A DNA stretch of 64,000 bases, from positions 5,688,235 through 5,752,234 of the forward strand of contig JABACO010000002.1 of assembly GCA_013339895.1 (NCBI GenBank). Direction: 5' to 3'. Each line of letters starts with the position of its first letter. The first letter of the stretch is position 1. This DNA is from Ephydatia muelleri (lineage: Eukaryota; Porifera; Demospongiae; Spongillida; Spongillidae). A program made the translations under genes and the position numbers. This document shows positions 1-11,165 of the stretch, one piece after another. A model generated the notes under the pieces. It did no database searches and was not told where the DNA came from. It worked only from the letters and a program-made list of their open reading frames with translations.

Positions 1-69
1 TACAATCACGTAAAATCAAATCGTGAGGGCTGAGATGAATTTTTGACAACCACTCATATTAGTTCGCTG

Positions 70-172
70 TCATTTAGAAAACCTAGCACTTTGTTCGTCA
101 CATATCATCTTACCCATTGGCATGAACGTTCGACTTCATTCCCTACATGGCTGTCTGGTTGCATGCACGGAT
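70..172 (-). pseudogene. Exon-1 end fragment of the 8-Cys secreted gene family
   Basis: On the minus strand the end of family exon 1 (around the NQT sequon), the GTAAGATGAT splice donor and the start of the intron can be read. The rest of the gene is absent. The mirror copy is at 35,645-35,750. It is a relic. Confidence 0.6.
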
Positions 173-629
173 CGCTATATATGACCCTAAAAGATGCTCT
201 CAGTCTGAATTCGTCACTACATCCTTACATTGACATGTAAACTGGTGTAATATATTTCTGATCACCACATACATTATGGCTGATGGAAAATAATGATTCA
301 TAACCATGCATTTATCATTAGGAAGGTGCAATTACTGCGTATAGCAACGGAGGATATAGCAGAGGACTGCATGCATGGTTTTCAACAACGACAACATTGT
401 TCGTTAAATCTACATGTACTGTATGTACCCTTACCACGGATTGGCATGCACAAATATGTAGTGATGAGCCTGGGCTTGAATTTAGCATGCAGGCATTGGG
501 AGCATACCATTGTTATATACATGTATGTACGTGTACAGAGATAAGACGTCTATATATCTACTCGTATGTCGTATCCTTAATTGGTTGATTAGCTGTACAT
601 GCATTAATGTATGAATGTTTTCGAAAACA

Positions 630-800
630 CTCGACAACCTTATTATTTATAGATGTACACTGCTGTACAGTAATGGCACGTTATCATTGTATAAGATTGT
701 AACAACATACGTATCCCCATGGATACTACGGCAAAGTATCCTAGGCATTATGCCTGTGGTCGTTGTGAAACCATTTAACCGCCTTTGTGGGCCGTAACAA
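630..800 (-). repeat. Dispersed cassette GGCGGTTAAA...TTGTCGAG, copy 1
   Basis: This module of about 165 bp begins at a GGCGGTTAAATGGTTTCAC word and runs through TATCCATGGTGATA, then AACAATGATAACGTGCCA and CTGTACAGCAGTG, and ends near TTGTCGAG. It recurs at least eleven times in the window on both strands. It has no ORF. It may be a MITE remnant or part of the duplicated gene unit. Flanks differ between copies. Confidence 0.75.
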
Positions 801-811
801 GAGACATAGGG

Positions 812-1060
812 ACATAGAAGGAAGAATCGCAGATTGTTCTCCTGGAAATCCGTGCAACCAGACAGCCATGAATGGAATCAAATCGAGCATACAAAATAAA
901 TGACAAATTATTCTGTATACAGTTTGCTGGATTATTTACTCAGTGTCCAACATACATCCCTTCAATAGACGGGTCGGTTCTACTTACAAATTGCAGCAAT
1001 CTCCCTTTGGAAGACATATTGAAATTGGAATTAAGCTATCAATGTATACACTTAAATTGT
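812..1060 (+). pseudogene. Partial 8-Cys family gene, exon junction collapsed
   Basis: The 3' part of exon 1 and much of exon 2 are recognisable (Cys-Pro-Thr-Tyr-Ile-Pro and Thr-Asn-Cys-Ser-Asn are visible). The signal-peptide half of exon 1 is missing, the end of exon 1 reads AATAAATGAC so the donor is lost, and dispersed-cassette DNA abuts directly. The mirror copy is on the minus strand at about 34,755-35,003. It is a non-functional relic. Confidence 0.75.
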
Positions 1061-2029
1061 ATGTGGAATGGTGCGTGTTCAATTGGCACATACATGTATA
1101 ACCCTAATGCGATCAATCGTTACATTGTACAACTGCTCGTTACGCGGAGATGCAAGAAGTGTATTTTAATCATGGAATTATGCTACGACTAATAACACAT
1201 GACCGATACTCCAACAGAAACAGATGTCTATCGCCATATCGATATTCCGGCGTACATGCATTGTACATTTTAACTTTGTGTTACAATGTACATAAGAAAC
1301 AAATTGTCCCTTCGTGCATGTGGATCCAATTAGATGTACACAAGAGAACGCTACATATTTCTGCTGTTTGGTTTTTTAATCAATAAACTTGATACATTTA
1401 ATTCCACTCCAGCATGATCAGTTTAAAAAGAAAACAAAAGCTACACACCGAGTACCATATCTGAACTTGGAATGGATAATTATGTGGACCGAAACATAAT
1501 CACGCGTGTATACAATTATTCCCGGCACACAGTATATTGTTTTCGTGATGGAGGATAACTGTGTGAGCAAAAACGCTCCCGTGAAACAATGCTATGGAGT
1601 ACCTCCTCGTGAATATCCCGTTTGTAATTCACTTACATTCATGTCCCTCACAATATTCATGCAGTGTGCATAAAATGCTTAAAGGCCATCAGAAATATAA
1701 TACTGGTATAGATAGTCCTCATTGTTTCAAACGGTTTTTCCTGTGCGAAAGACGTTGTTTTAATGACCCTCATTTTCAATTTATACATTGTTGTCACATG
1801 CATTGGGAAGTTTTCCACAAAATAAGATGACGCACCGTAAGCAAGGTAGGGCGAAAGGAGCTAAGAAATGGACATTATGAATTTTGAGCCGTACGTCGCC
1901 TATGCACAAAGATGGCAGCATGAAGGATAGCCAATGGTAATGTTGCTCGTAGCCAGCTGATTATAGTATCGTATCCTTAATTGGCTCATTAGCTGCACAT
2001 GCATTAATGTATGAATGTTTTCAAATACA

Positions 2030-2195
2030 CTCGACAACCTTTTAATATATATACATGTGTACACTGCTGTACAGTAATGGCACGTTATCATTGTTTAAGA
2101 ATGTAACAACATACGTATCACCATGGATACTATGGCAATGTATCCATGCCATCATGCCTATGGTCGTAGTGAAACCATTTAACCGCCTTTGTGGG
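2030..2195 (-). repeat. Dispersed cassette, copy 2
   Basis: This copy runs directly into the partial gene at 2,215 and into the left border of the tandem duplication at 2,191. Confidence 0.75.
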
Positions 2196-2214
2196 CCGTA
2201 ACAAGAGACATCGG

Positions 2215-2540
2215 GACATAGAAGGAAGAATCGAAGACTGTTCTCCTGGAAGCCAGACAGCCATGGAGGGAATCAAATCGAGCATACAGAATAACTTATG
2301 CCAATGCACTAAAATGACAAATGATTCTGTATACGGTTGCTGGATTAATTACTCAGTGTCTAACATACATCCCTTCATTAGACGGGTCGGTTATACTTAC
2401 AAATTGCAGCAATCTCTCACATTTGTGGTTCGAAATTGTATGTACAATGGCTGTCATGAAATTGGAATTAAGCCATCAATGCACACTTATATTATATGTG
2501 AATGGTGCGTGTTCAATTGGTATCCTGATGTAGCATTAAT
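2215..2540 (+). pseudogene. Partial 8-Cys family gene with lost splice sites (unit 1)
   Basis: The 3' part of exon 1 and most of exon 2 are present on the plus strand. The first half of exon 1 is replaced by dispersed-cassette sequence. The donor is gone (ccaatgcactaaaatgac instead of ccaatgggtaagatgat) and the acceptor tatacag has become tatacg. The CSPGSPC segment is shortened, removing one cysteine. No functional product is expected. Confidence 0.8.
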
Positions 2541-2571
2541 GTGATCAATCGTTACGACGTACATGTGCATA

Positions 2572-2747
2572 AAGGCCGGCATACACGGGGCGACTTCCTG
2601 CCGATTTGTCGCATGCAACTCAAATGAATATGGACAAATGTTCTGCAAATCATCAGTAAACTAAACAATTACGGAACATTTACCCATATTCATTCGAGTT
2701 GCATGCGACTAGTCGGCAGGAAGTCGCCCCGTGTATGCCGCCGACCT
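2572..2747. mobile_element. Foldback MITE, about 176 bp (unit 1)
   Basis: Two arms of about 70 bp form a near-perfect inverted repeat. The outer word CATACACGGGGCGACTTCCT is answered by its complement at the far end, and a small loop lies around 2,660. It has no coding capacity. Confidence 0.9.
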
Positions 2748-2876
2748 AAAAGAAATAAATTGTCCCTTCGTGTGGATTAGATGTACTCAAGACAACGCTA
2801 CGTACATGTATTTCTGCTGTTTGATTTTAAAATATATATAATATTTTACCTTATTATCACCAAACTTGATATCTTT

Positions 2877-2895
2877 TTTTTTTTTTTTTTTTTTA
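2877..2895 (+). repeat. Poly(T) tract
   Basis: A run of about 19 T follows ATATATAATATTTTACC. It is duplicated in unit 2 (about 4,845-4,865) and mirrored as poly(A) near 32,950. Confidence 0.95.
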
Positions 2896-2899
2896 AGTC

Positions 2900-4000
2900 T
2901 CTAACCACCAATTAACCTTTTTGGACATTAATTGTTCAGGAGAAACGTTACCGCAAAAATTGCCAACGCCCTTGACACTAAATTCTTCATGATCAAGGCT
3001 TCAGTAACCAGTAACCAGATGCCGTGATCATGTGGAACTTTAAATTAGAGGAATGAGCGTTTCTGGTAAACGTTCGTACATGTAAGCTTCGGAGAATTTG
3101 ACAAGCAAACAAACTTTTCCTCTGAACAATGTGTTGCTGACTCCAAAAACCTAAATGGTAAGATAAAATAAGTGGCATTATAGCACCTGCGGCACAATAT
3201 CGCGCTGCTGCCCACGAAAGAGTTAAAACAAAAGCTATACCCCGAGTACCATATCTGAACTTCAAACGGACAATTATGTGGACCGAAACATAATCATGCA
3301 CGTGTATACAATTATTCCCGGCACACAGTAGATAGATTTCGTGATCGAGGATAACTGTGTGGGCAAAAACGCTCCCATGAAACAGCGCTATGCAGTACCT
3401 CATCGTGAATATCCCGTTCTAATGTAGTTGCTCGTAAAATGCTTAAAAGCTATCAGAAAGATACTTTACCGCTAGTCCTCATTGTTTCAAACTGTGTGAA
3501 AGCTTTCACTGCTTTGATTGCGGGCAAAGTGTAGTGTTTGGAATGTGTTCGAGAGGTTCACTCCTACAAAGATTGTCTAGACAAGAAGAGTCACGCGTGA
3601 ATTATCGAAGTTGGTCATCCAGTCAGAATTATTTATGCCGATGAGCAAGACAATGCGATCAATAATTGCTATTTTTCTGACGGTCTAAATTTCAGATATC
3701 ACTAGCATTTGGCAGTCGTACCCGCGTGGTATAGCTTTTGTTTTCTGTTTTAAAATTTCTGATGCTGGAATAGAATTTAACGTTACCAAATTTGTTGATA
3801 ATATTGTAAAATATATATAAGAATTTAAAAACCAAACAAGAGTCATGCATGTACGTAGCGTTCTATTGAGTAAATCTAATTGGTTCCACACGAAGGAACA
3901 GTTTATTTATGCACTTTGTAACGATTGCTTGCATTAGTGTTACCAATTGAACACGCACCATTCATTAAAATATAAGTGTACATGTATGACTTAAATCCAA
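2900..4000. other. Intergenic, no gene seen
   Basis: The stretch is AT-rich and shared with 4,870-5,970 and, inverted, with about 31,845-32,945. Open frames up to 136 codons on the minus strand lack recognisable motifs and are disrupted in other copies of the same repeat block near 43,200 and 50,700, so I do not call them. Confidence 0.6.
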
Positions 4001-4002
4001 TT

Positions 4003-4134
4003 TCATAACAGCAATTGTACATATACTTTAGAGCCACAAATATCTTCCAAAGGGAGATTGCTGCAATTTGTGAGTAGAACCGACCCGTCTAATGAAGGGA
4101 TGTATGTTGGACACTGAGTAATTAATCCAGCAGC
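4003..4134 (-). pseudogene. Orphan exon 2 of the 8-Cys family
   Basis: This is a complete exon 2 (minus strand, 43 codons plus stop) preceded by its TATACAG acceptor and 26 bp of intron. The tandem-duplication junction at 4,160 then cuts it off from any exon 1. It is identical to exon 2 of the gene at 5,973-6,425. Confidence 0.85.
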
Positions 4135-4184
4135 CTGTATACAAAAGTTATTTGTGATTTGTGGGCCGTAACAAGAGACATCGG

Positions 4185-4510
4185 GACATAGAAGGAAGAA
4201 TCGAAGACTGTTCTCCTGGAAGCCAGACAGCCATGGAGGGAATCAAATCGAGCATACAGAATAACTTATGCCAATGCACTAAAATGACAAATGATTCTGT
4301 ATACGGTTGCTGGATTAATTACTCAGTGTCTAACATACATCCCTTCATTAGACGGGTCGGTTATACTTACAAATTGCAGCAATCTCTCACATTTGTGGTT
4401 CGAAATTGTATGTACAATGGCTGTCATGAAATTGGAATTAAGCCATCAATGCACACTTATATTATATGTGAATGGTGCGTGTTCAATTGGTATCCTGATG
4501 TAGCATTAAT
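4185..4510 (+). pseudogene. Partial 8-Cys family gene (unit 2 copy)
   Basis: This is the tandem duplicate of 2,215-2,540 with the same lost donor, acceptor and exon-1 start. Confidence 0.8.
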
Positions 4511-4541
4511 GTGATCAATCGTTACGACGTACATGTGCATA

Positions 4542-4717
4542 AAGGCCGGCATACACGGGGCGACTTCCTGCCGATTTGTCGCATGCAACTCAAATGAATA
4601 TGGACAAATGTTCTGCAAATCATCAGTAAACTAAACAATTACGGAACATTTACCCATATTCATTCGAGTTGCATGCGACTAGTCGGCAGGAAGTCGCCCC
4701 GTGTATGCCGCCGACCT
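4542..4717. mobile_element. Foldback MITE (unit 2 copy)
   Basis: It was copied with the 1,970 bp duplication and did not insert independently, because the flanks are the same. Confidence 0.9.
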
Positions 4718-5972
4718 AAAAGAAATAAATTGTCCCTTCGTGTGGATTAGATGTACTCAAGACAACGCTACGTACATGTATTTCTGCTGTTTGATTTTAA
4801 AATATATATAATATTTTACCTTATTATCACCAAACTTGATATCTTTTTTTTTTTTTTTTTTTTTAAGTCTCTAACCACCAATTAACCTTTTTGGACATTA
4901 ATTGTTCAGGAGAAACGTTACCGCAAAAATTGCCAACGCCCTTGACACTAAATTCTTCATGATCAAGGCTTCAGTAACCAGTAACCAGATGCCGTGATCA
5001 TGTGGAACTTTAAATTAGAGGAATGAGCGTTTCTGGTAAACGTTCGTACATGTAAGCTTCGGAGAATTTGACAAGCAAACAAACTTTTCCTCTGAACAAT
5101 GTGTTGCTGACTCCAAAAACCTAAATGGTAAGATAAAATAAGTGGCATTATAGCACCTGCGGCACAATATCGCGCTGCTGCCCACGAAAGAGTTAAAACA
5201 AAAGCTATACCCCGAGTACCATATCTGAACTTCAAACGGACAATTATGTGGACCGAAACATAATCATGCACGTGTATACAATTATTCCCGGCACACAGTA
5301 GATAGATTTCGTGATCGAGGATAACTGTGTGGGCAAAAACGCTCCCATGAAACAGCGCTATGCAGTACCTCATCGTGAATATCCCGTTCTAATGTAGTTG
5401 CTCGTAAAATGCTTAAAAGCTATCAGAAAGATACTTTACCGCTAGTCCTCATTGTTTCAAACTGTGTGAAAGCTTTCACTGCTTTGATTGCGGGCAAAGT
5501 GTAGTGTTTGGAATGTGTTCGAGAGGTTCACTCCTACAAAGATTGTCTAGACAAGAAGAGTCACGCGTGAATTATCGAAGTTGGTCATCCAGTCAGAATT
5601 ATTTATGCCGATGAGCAAGACAATGCGATCAATAATTGCTATTTTTCTGACGGTCTAAATTTCAGATATCACTAGCATTTGGCAGTCGTACCCGCGTGGT
5701 ATAGCTTTTGTTTTCTGTTTTAAAATTTCTGATGCTGGAATAGAATTTAACGTTACCAAATTTGTTGATAATATTGTAAAATATATATAAGAATTTAAAA
5801 ACCAAACAAGAGTCATGCATGTACGTAGCGTTCTATTGAGTAAATCTAATTGGTTCCACACGAAGGAACAGTTTATTTATGCACTTTGTAACGATTGCTT
5901 GCATTAGTGTTACCAATTGAACACGCACCATTCATTAAAATATAAGTGTACATGTATGACTTAAATCCAATT

Positions 5973-6425
5973 TCATAACAGCAATTGTACATATACTTTA
6001 GAGCCACAAATATCTTCCAAAGGGAGATTGCTGCAATTTGTGAGTAGAACCGACCCGTCTAATGAAGGGATGTATGTTGGACACTGAGTAATTAATCCAG
6101 CAGCCTGTATACAAAAGTTATTTGTGATTTAGTCAACAACTAGCACTTTGTTCGTCTCGTATCATCTTACCCATTGGCATAAGTTATTCTGTATGCTCGA
6201 TTTGATTCCCTCCATGGCTGTCTGGTTGCACGGACTTCCAGGAGAACAGTGAGCGATTGTTCCTTCTAGGTACCAAAGAGACTGACACACCATTTTCACA
6301 GTGTTTGCTGCATTCAGCTTCGTGTTGGAGTCACCACAGTTGACGCTTCGCCTTTGAAGCGGTGTGCACATAACTATGGCTATATCCAGAATGCACAAAG
6401 CGAGAAGAATATTGAAAGGAGACAT
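5973..6425 (-). CDS. 8-Cys secreted protein gene, left-arm copy (two exons)
   Basis: Exon 1 is 6,425-6,171 (85 codons), the intron is 6,170-6,105 (66 bp, GTAAGAT...TATACAG), and exon 2 is 6,104-5,973 (43 codons and TGA), giving a predicted 128 residues. The first ATG is chosen because it starts a hydrophobic signal peptide (MSPFN... to about residue 20). An RR pair sits at 25-26 and cysteines at 30, 47, 60, 66, 83, 93, 109 and 118. Sequons are at N67 and N108. The product is probably secreted, disulfide-rich and glycosylated. The function is unknown and I do not recognise the family. A TATA box lies about 60 bp upstream. It pairs with the right-arm copy at 31,388-31,840 with very few differences. 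Confidence 0.8.
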
Positions 6426-6483
6426 TACTGTATGTGTCAAAGTTCTTCAGAAGCAGTGATAAAAATTCTGAAATGATCGAGCG

Positions 6484-6491
6484 TATTTATA
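6484..6491 (-). promoter_or_regulatory. TATA box of left-arm 8-Cys gene
   Basis: TATAAATA on the minus strand, about 60 bp before the ATG. The same box and spacing occur in front of the other good copies. A conserved block (TTACGCAATTATCACAATGA) lies further upstream near 6,550-6,580. Confidence 0.75.
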
Positions 6492-7034
6492 CTCACTCAA
6501 TCATCACGATTGCTTGGTACAATTTGCAAAATATTTCCTACCACAAGTCCAGATCATTGTGATAATTGCGTAACGAATCGCATCCTTTAATTACCCAGCA
6601 ACTCTACATCCACGCAACTACGCATAATGTTCGATCGGCATGTATGCATGTCATCCAGCAACTCCGCGGCGATGCAAGTGTATTCTATTCAAGAAATTAT
6701 AATAATTATGACCGAAATGACTTCTAGAAACATATGTATGTTTCAATGCAAGTATTTCAGTTCCCTCATGCATAGTATATTCTAACGTTTTCGTCGTCAC
6801 AATTATAAATTAGATGTACCGATAAATAATCTTCAGCTGCAAGATATCATGCATGCATGCGCACAATGACATCAAGGTGGCATGTATCGTTGCATGATCA
6901 TCGCTATTTACATGTATGATTGTAAAATCAATAGTCGTTAGCGCGATAGAACGTACGCAAGTCTAGCGCCGTTAACGATAGGAGGCACAATTACTAAACT
7001 GTACTACACGTGGAGAACTGAACAAAAGAACAAA

Positions 7035-7140
7035 TCACATAGAATATAGTGAAACTGGGTTGATCCCGGTTTGGCGCGCCGCGTCGTCGTACGGCCGTTC
7101 ACGAATATTGCACTCCTTCCCCTCTAAGACCCAAGTTTCT
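7035..7140 (-). repeat. Single-arm copy of the GGCGCGCC foldback repeat
   Basis: The stretch around AACCGGGATCAA, GGCGCGCC and ACGGCCGT, ending in CTTAGAGGGGAAGGAGTG, equals one arm of the hairpin at 15,886-16,067. Other single arms are at about 25,230-25,310 and 54,085-54,165. The right-arm version is split by the CACTG-ended element. Confidence 0.8.
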
Positions 7141-7309
7141 CGGGGGGGTGGCGGCGACGACCGGATCGCCTTGGAGGTGGGGCCGTAGCTTGCTGCCCTG
7201 CATGCGGCAGCATTCTGGGCTTGCATTGAAGGAGGGTGGCTAGGATGCGGTCATTAGGGGATGCCCCATTGTACCGCGATGGCCGAATCCGGGCGGGTCG
7301 TAATACATT

Positions 7310-7465
7310 CTTTAACAATGATAACGAGCCATAGTACTGTACAGCAGTGCACATCTAGGAATGTAATAAGATACACATATCACCATGGACACTATTGCTA
7401 GGTATCATGATATCACGCCTCCGGTGGTCGTAGTGAAACCTTTTAACCGCCTTTGTCGGCGGTAA
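7310..7465 (-). repeat. Dispersed cassette, copy 3
   Basis: This is a more divergent version (GCCTCCGGTGGTCG, GCTCGTTATCATTG) of the subtype also seen at 24,925, 41,345 and 53,755. It ends in CTTTGTCGGCGGTAAC. Confidence 0.7.
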
Positions 7466-7867
7466 CTATAAGATATGCCCGCCACCGCAGGCCCACAAAG
7501 GCTTCAATTGGAGTACATTTAAAATTTAAACAATAACATTCTTCTGCGAGACGTGAGGTAGGGACAGAAACAGCGATGATTATGCAACGTTGCATGCCGC
7601 CTATACGCCATTGTGTGCGTGCATGATATCATGCAGCTGAAGATTTTTTTCCCGTACATCTATTTATTTATTGTTCCACAGCACAACGTTAAAATGTACA
7701 ATGCATGTAAGACTGAATTTTGACACATCTTTTTATTGGAGTATTGGTCATATTTTAATAGTCGTAGCATAATTCTTTAATTAAAATACACTTCTTACAT
7801 GTACATGTACGGTCATCGTGTTACGTGTAGCTTTCAACTCTTTCTTTGGTGCCGTAAGTTGCCAGGC

Positions 7868-7940
7868 ACGGACCCTGGTGATCCCAAAAATGAGCAGAAT
7901 ACACTGTGTGAATGGTGTGTCAGTCTCTAGAAGGAGCAAG
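7868..7940 (+). pseudogene. Degenerate exon-1 core of the 8-Cys family
   Basis: On the plus strand a decayed match to the exon-1 middle (GACTCC...GTGTGTCAGTCTCT...) is visible, with indels that destroy the frame. The mirror copy is 24,449-24,520. A decayed exon-2 match (ACATACAGTGTATAACATCACTTCATTAAACGG read on the minus strand) lies at about 8,045-8,095. Confidence 0.5.
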
Positions 7941-8886
7941 CTACACTGTATTTGAGAGCGCCACGAAATGTATGCATTCATCTGCCATGATGCTATTAAT
8001 TGTTATTTTACTTCCAATCAGAGGAAGGTTGCAGCAAGTCACTCGCTTAGCCGTTTAATGAAGTGATGTTATACACTGTATGTTGGACATCGCAAATTGC
8101 ATGTACACTGTATATAGACCATCATAACTTAGCATTTGTTTATCCCATACCATTGGCATAAATTATTTCCATGCACGACCAACTTTCACAAATTAATGCA
8201 AACATGACATAACTCCTCCATCTAGAAAAAACAAGATCTTTCAAAACACAGCACTTTGCCCACTATCTAAACAGTGTAAGAGACATTGTTACCGGAAAAA
8301 ACGGTTCGAAACAATGAGGACTAGCGGTACAAGTATCTTTCTGATAGCTTTCAACACCGGATCCACGAGAACAGATCATCTTTTAGCGTTATTTTGCGGA
8401 AGTCACTTTTACGAAAAATTAGTCGGAAAGTCTCTGAAAGATATATAACATGTCCAGTACAGTAATCCAACTCTCTATATGATGATTGGTGCAATTTTCA
8501 GCTTCGTATCTACCTCATGGGCTAGCCAGCATTAGTGCGAAGTGGAAGAGGTAAGAGCCGTCACCGTTAACGATGCACTTTTTTTCTGGGCTGTTTTGCA
8601 TGCTAAAAATCATTTCATTAGTTACTTTAGAAATGGAATAAGGTAATCTGATTCTAAGATCGATGCTACATTTGTGTTTTTGATCAAAATTCGTGTTTCA
8701 AGACAAGGTCCAATCTAACAGCGGTCTGGGGTGAGGCATCTTCATTGCGCATGCGCAAAACCTTAGGTTGCCATTATTTACTGCGCGCGCAACGAGCATT
8801 TCAGGAATGACCAGTATGTATGGGACTGAAGCAATTGATTAGTGCATGCGCGGTAATAGAAATGACAGGCAATAAGTTGACTACAT

Positions 8887-10059
8887 CTACTTTACAGTAA
8901 ACATGTGTTCTTCAACGCGCTTAATTAGTTCTGACTTGTTACCGGATTTCTTTATGTTATAGTGGCTCAGATAAGCCTCTAGCTCTGGTTTTTTCCATGA
9001 CAAAAGGTCTTTTGCGAGGTCAAGCTCCTCAAAGGACACTCTTGCCTTCTTCTTGGTACCTTCAGATTGAGGTCTTCCACGCTTACGTTTACTAGTAGTA
9101 GAAGTTGGCATTCGGCCAATGGTTTGGTACACAGCACGAATTTTTCCTGGTAAAGGAAGCTCACATAATTTGATGACCTTTTGTATCTCCATCTCTTCAA
9201 GCCTGGCAAATACACCATCAGCAGATATTTTCACATTCTTTAGATCTTTGTTCTCACCAGCTTTCCAGCACTCATTAATGATAGTTTTAACTTTGGTTGT
9301 GAGCTCTGGGTGCATATTCTTTCTGGTGTATGCCCATCCAGAATAAAAATTGGGCTCAAAAGTTGTAAATGGCATCTCATCACCTGTTCCAATGAGGGAT
9401 GCTCTGTCAATAGCACCATGAACAGTGAGGTTCATTTGTGCCAAAAGTTTATCAGCATGTCTCATAGCAATACTGAGGGCATCTAGACATTGCTGTGCTC
9501 CATCACACATGTGCTTATCTAGCAACTTTTGAGACTTAAAGTGATAGTGGCACTCTGAACACTGAGGATACAAAGCTTTGATTTGCCTCAATGCCTCCTC
9601 ATCTTCACGTTGCTGTGCCATTTTCTGCAACTCCCGCTTGCTAGTACACTTAGTTCTCTTTGTGTATCTCTTCTTTTCCATCCTCACCTTTGTGCATGCA
9701 TCATCATTATCACTATTGAGTAACACTGTTACTCCTGTGAAATTGATGCCATCCTCACCCATTGGGGTAATGAGCGAGGATGCAAGGCATGAAGGCAAAT
9801 GCACACAGGCAGATGGTATTGTCTGCCCAAGACAATTGTAGAACAGAATGTTCTGCTGGTTAGAAGCACTTTTTGTGATGTACTGGGCAACATAAAATTC
9901 TGAAATGCCTTTTATGGAAGGGCATACTGCAGATCGATATGGAGCTTCGAAGTTAGGCTTTATCAGCAGTACAGTGGTGTTAATGGTTGACTTCTCCATC
10001 AGTGCCACTGCAAGCTGTTTTGGTGTAGATATCTTGCGTCCTCCCTCTCCCTGCGTCAA
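8887..10059 (-). pseudogene. Transposase-like protein, C-terminal part
   Basis: This is a 390-codon open frame. It continues the frame of the middle part across a 2-nt discrepancy near 10,080. A C2HC-type finger (CSEC...HMC) lies at about residues 158-182. A basic AT-hook-like stretch (KRKRGRP) follows near 325, and then a SAP-like DNA-binding motif at about 338-386 (helix, short loop, Gly-Asn-Lys-Ser-Glu-Leu, helix). Zinc finger plus SAP suggests DNA binding. It lies wholly inside the TIR element and presumably served its transposition. The stop is 230 bp before the acceptor-side internal sequence and 530 bp from the TIR. Confidence 0.7.
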
Positions 10060-10795
10060 ATAAGCATCAACTTGGGTCTGCGGTGAGAGAAGTGAGTGTC
10101 ACAAACATCTTTTCCACTTTGTGCTTCATTATGATAGTAAGCCACAAGTTTGAAACCAGCAGCTGAGCAGACATGAGGCAAAAGAAGTTTGGACTGCTTT
10201 CCTGCAAGGTTTTTAGCGTTGTCACTTTGAATGATTATCTTCTTTATATGAGGAAACCGAGATCTTAAAACATGAAATGCTGCCTCAAAGCATGACAGCA
10301 CCACATTTGCATCACATTTCTGCTCTCCTTGCACAATGCAATCAATGAAGTGTAGAGTTGGTTGGTCCTTTTCATGTACACTCAAATCATCATTAGGCCC
10401 ACTATTGTCATGCTCACTTCCCTCATCCTCCACCTCATGCTCACTTCCCTCATCCCACACCTCATGCCCACTTCCCTCACCCCCCACCTCATGCTCACTT
10501 CCCTCACCCCCCACCTCATGCTCACTTCGCTCATCCTCCACATCATGCTCACTTCCCTCATCCTCAACCTCATGCTCACTTCCCTCACCCCGCATTTCAT
10601 GCTCACTTCCCTCATCCCCACCTCATGCTCACTTCCCTCATTCTCCACCTCATGCTCACTTCCCTCACCCCCCATCTCATGCTCACTTCCCTCATCCTCC
10701 ACCTCATGCTCACTTCCCTCATTCTCCACCTCATGCTCACTTCCCTCACCCCCCATCTCATGCTCACTTCCCTCATCCTCCACCTCATGCTCACT
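10056..10795 (-). pseudogene. Transposase-like protein, middle part (frameshifted)
   Basis: After a TGA in the acidic repeat (10,796-10,798), the frame continues in phase to about 10,617. A 1-nt deletion there (catccccacc instead of catcctccacc) shifts it to the frame that runs to 10,056. The last 110 residues include an SDNAKNLAG motif and a HNEAQSGKDVCD motif, which look like the second and third acidic-residue regions of an RNase H-fold (DDE-type) nuclease. That reading is inference. A 2-nt insertion near 10,080 ends the frame. Confidence 0.65.
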
Positions 10796-11165
10796 TCACT
10801 CATCCTCCACCTCATGCTCACTTCCCTCATCCTCCACCTCATGCTCACTTTCCTCATCACCCACCTCATGCTCACTTCCCTCATCCTCCACCTCATGCTC
10901 ACCTTCCTCATCCTCCACCTCATGCTCACCTTCCTCATCCTCCACCTCATGCTCACCTTCCTCATCCTCCACCTCATGCTCACCTTCCTCATCCTCCACC
11001 TCATGCTCACCTTCCTCATCCTCCACCTCATGCTCACCTTCCTCATCCTCCACCTCATGCTCACCTTCCTCATCCTCCACCTCATGCTCACCTTCCTCAT
11101 CCTCCACCTCATGCTCACCTTCCTCATCCTCCACCTCATGCTCACTTTCCTCACCCCTCAACTCA
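10405..11165 (-). repeat. 27 bp coding minisatellite (acidic GEHEVEDEE repeat)
   Basis: About 28 units of 27 bp (some 24-26 bp) run head to tail. On the minus strand they encode Glu/Asp/His/Val-rich nonapeptides (GEHEVEDEE and GSEHEVEDE types). Units at 10,880-11,150 are almost identical, while those below 10,800 are more varied, so expansion was recent on one side. The nonsense codon and the 1-nt deletion both lie in this tract. Confidence 0.95.

Larger units (their letters stand above)
2191..6130 (+). repeat. Tandem duplication, two 1,970 bp units
   Basis: Unit 1 is 2,191-4,160 and unit 2 is 4,161-6,130. Every stretch compared between the units is identical, including a foldback MITE and the long poly(T). 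Junctions share a short TTT microhomology (cttt/gtggg, attt/gtggg, attt/agtc). The right arm has only one copy (about 31,683-33,654), so the duplication post-dates the inverted repeat or is an assembly error. It separated exon 2 of one gene copy from its exon 1. Confidence 0.95.

Noticed and set aside
2993..3403. 136-codon minus-strand frame, present in both tandem units
   Set aside because: No recognised motif, and the related sequence near 43,200 and 50,700 is interrupted. The right-arm copy is altered at its start.
7050..7110. tRNA-like B box (GGTTTGATCCC type) suggesting a tRNA or SINE
   Set aside because: No A box at the right distance and no cloverleaf. The sequence is part of a foldback repeat.
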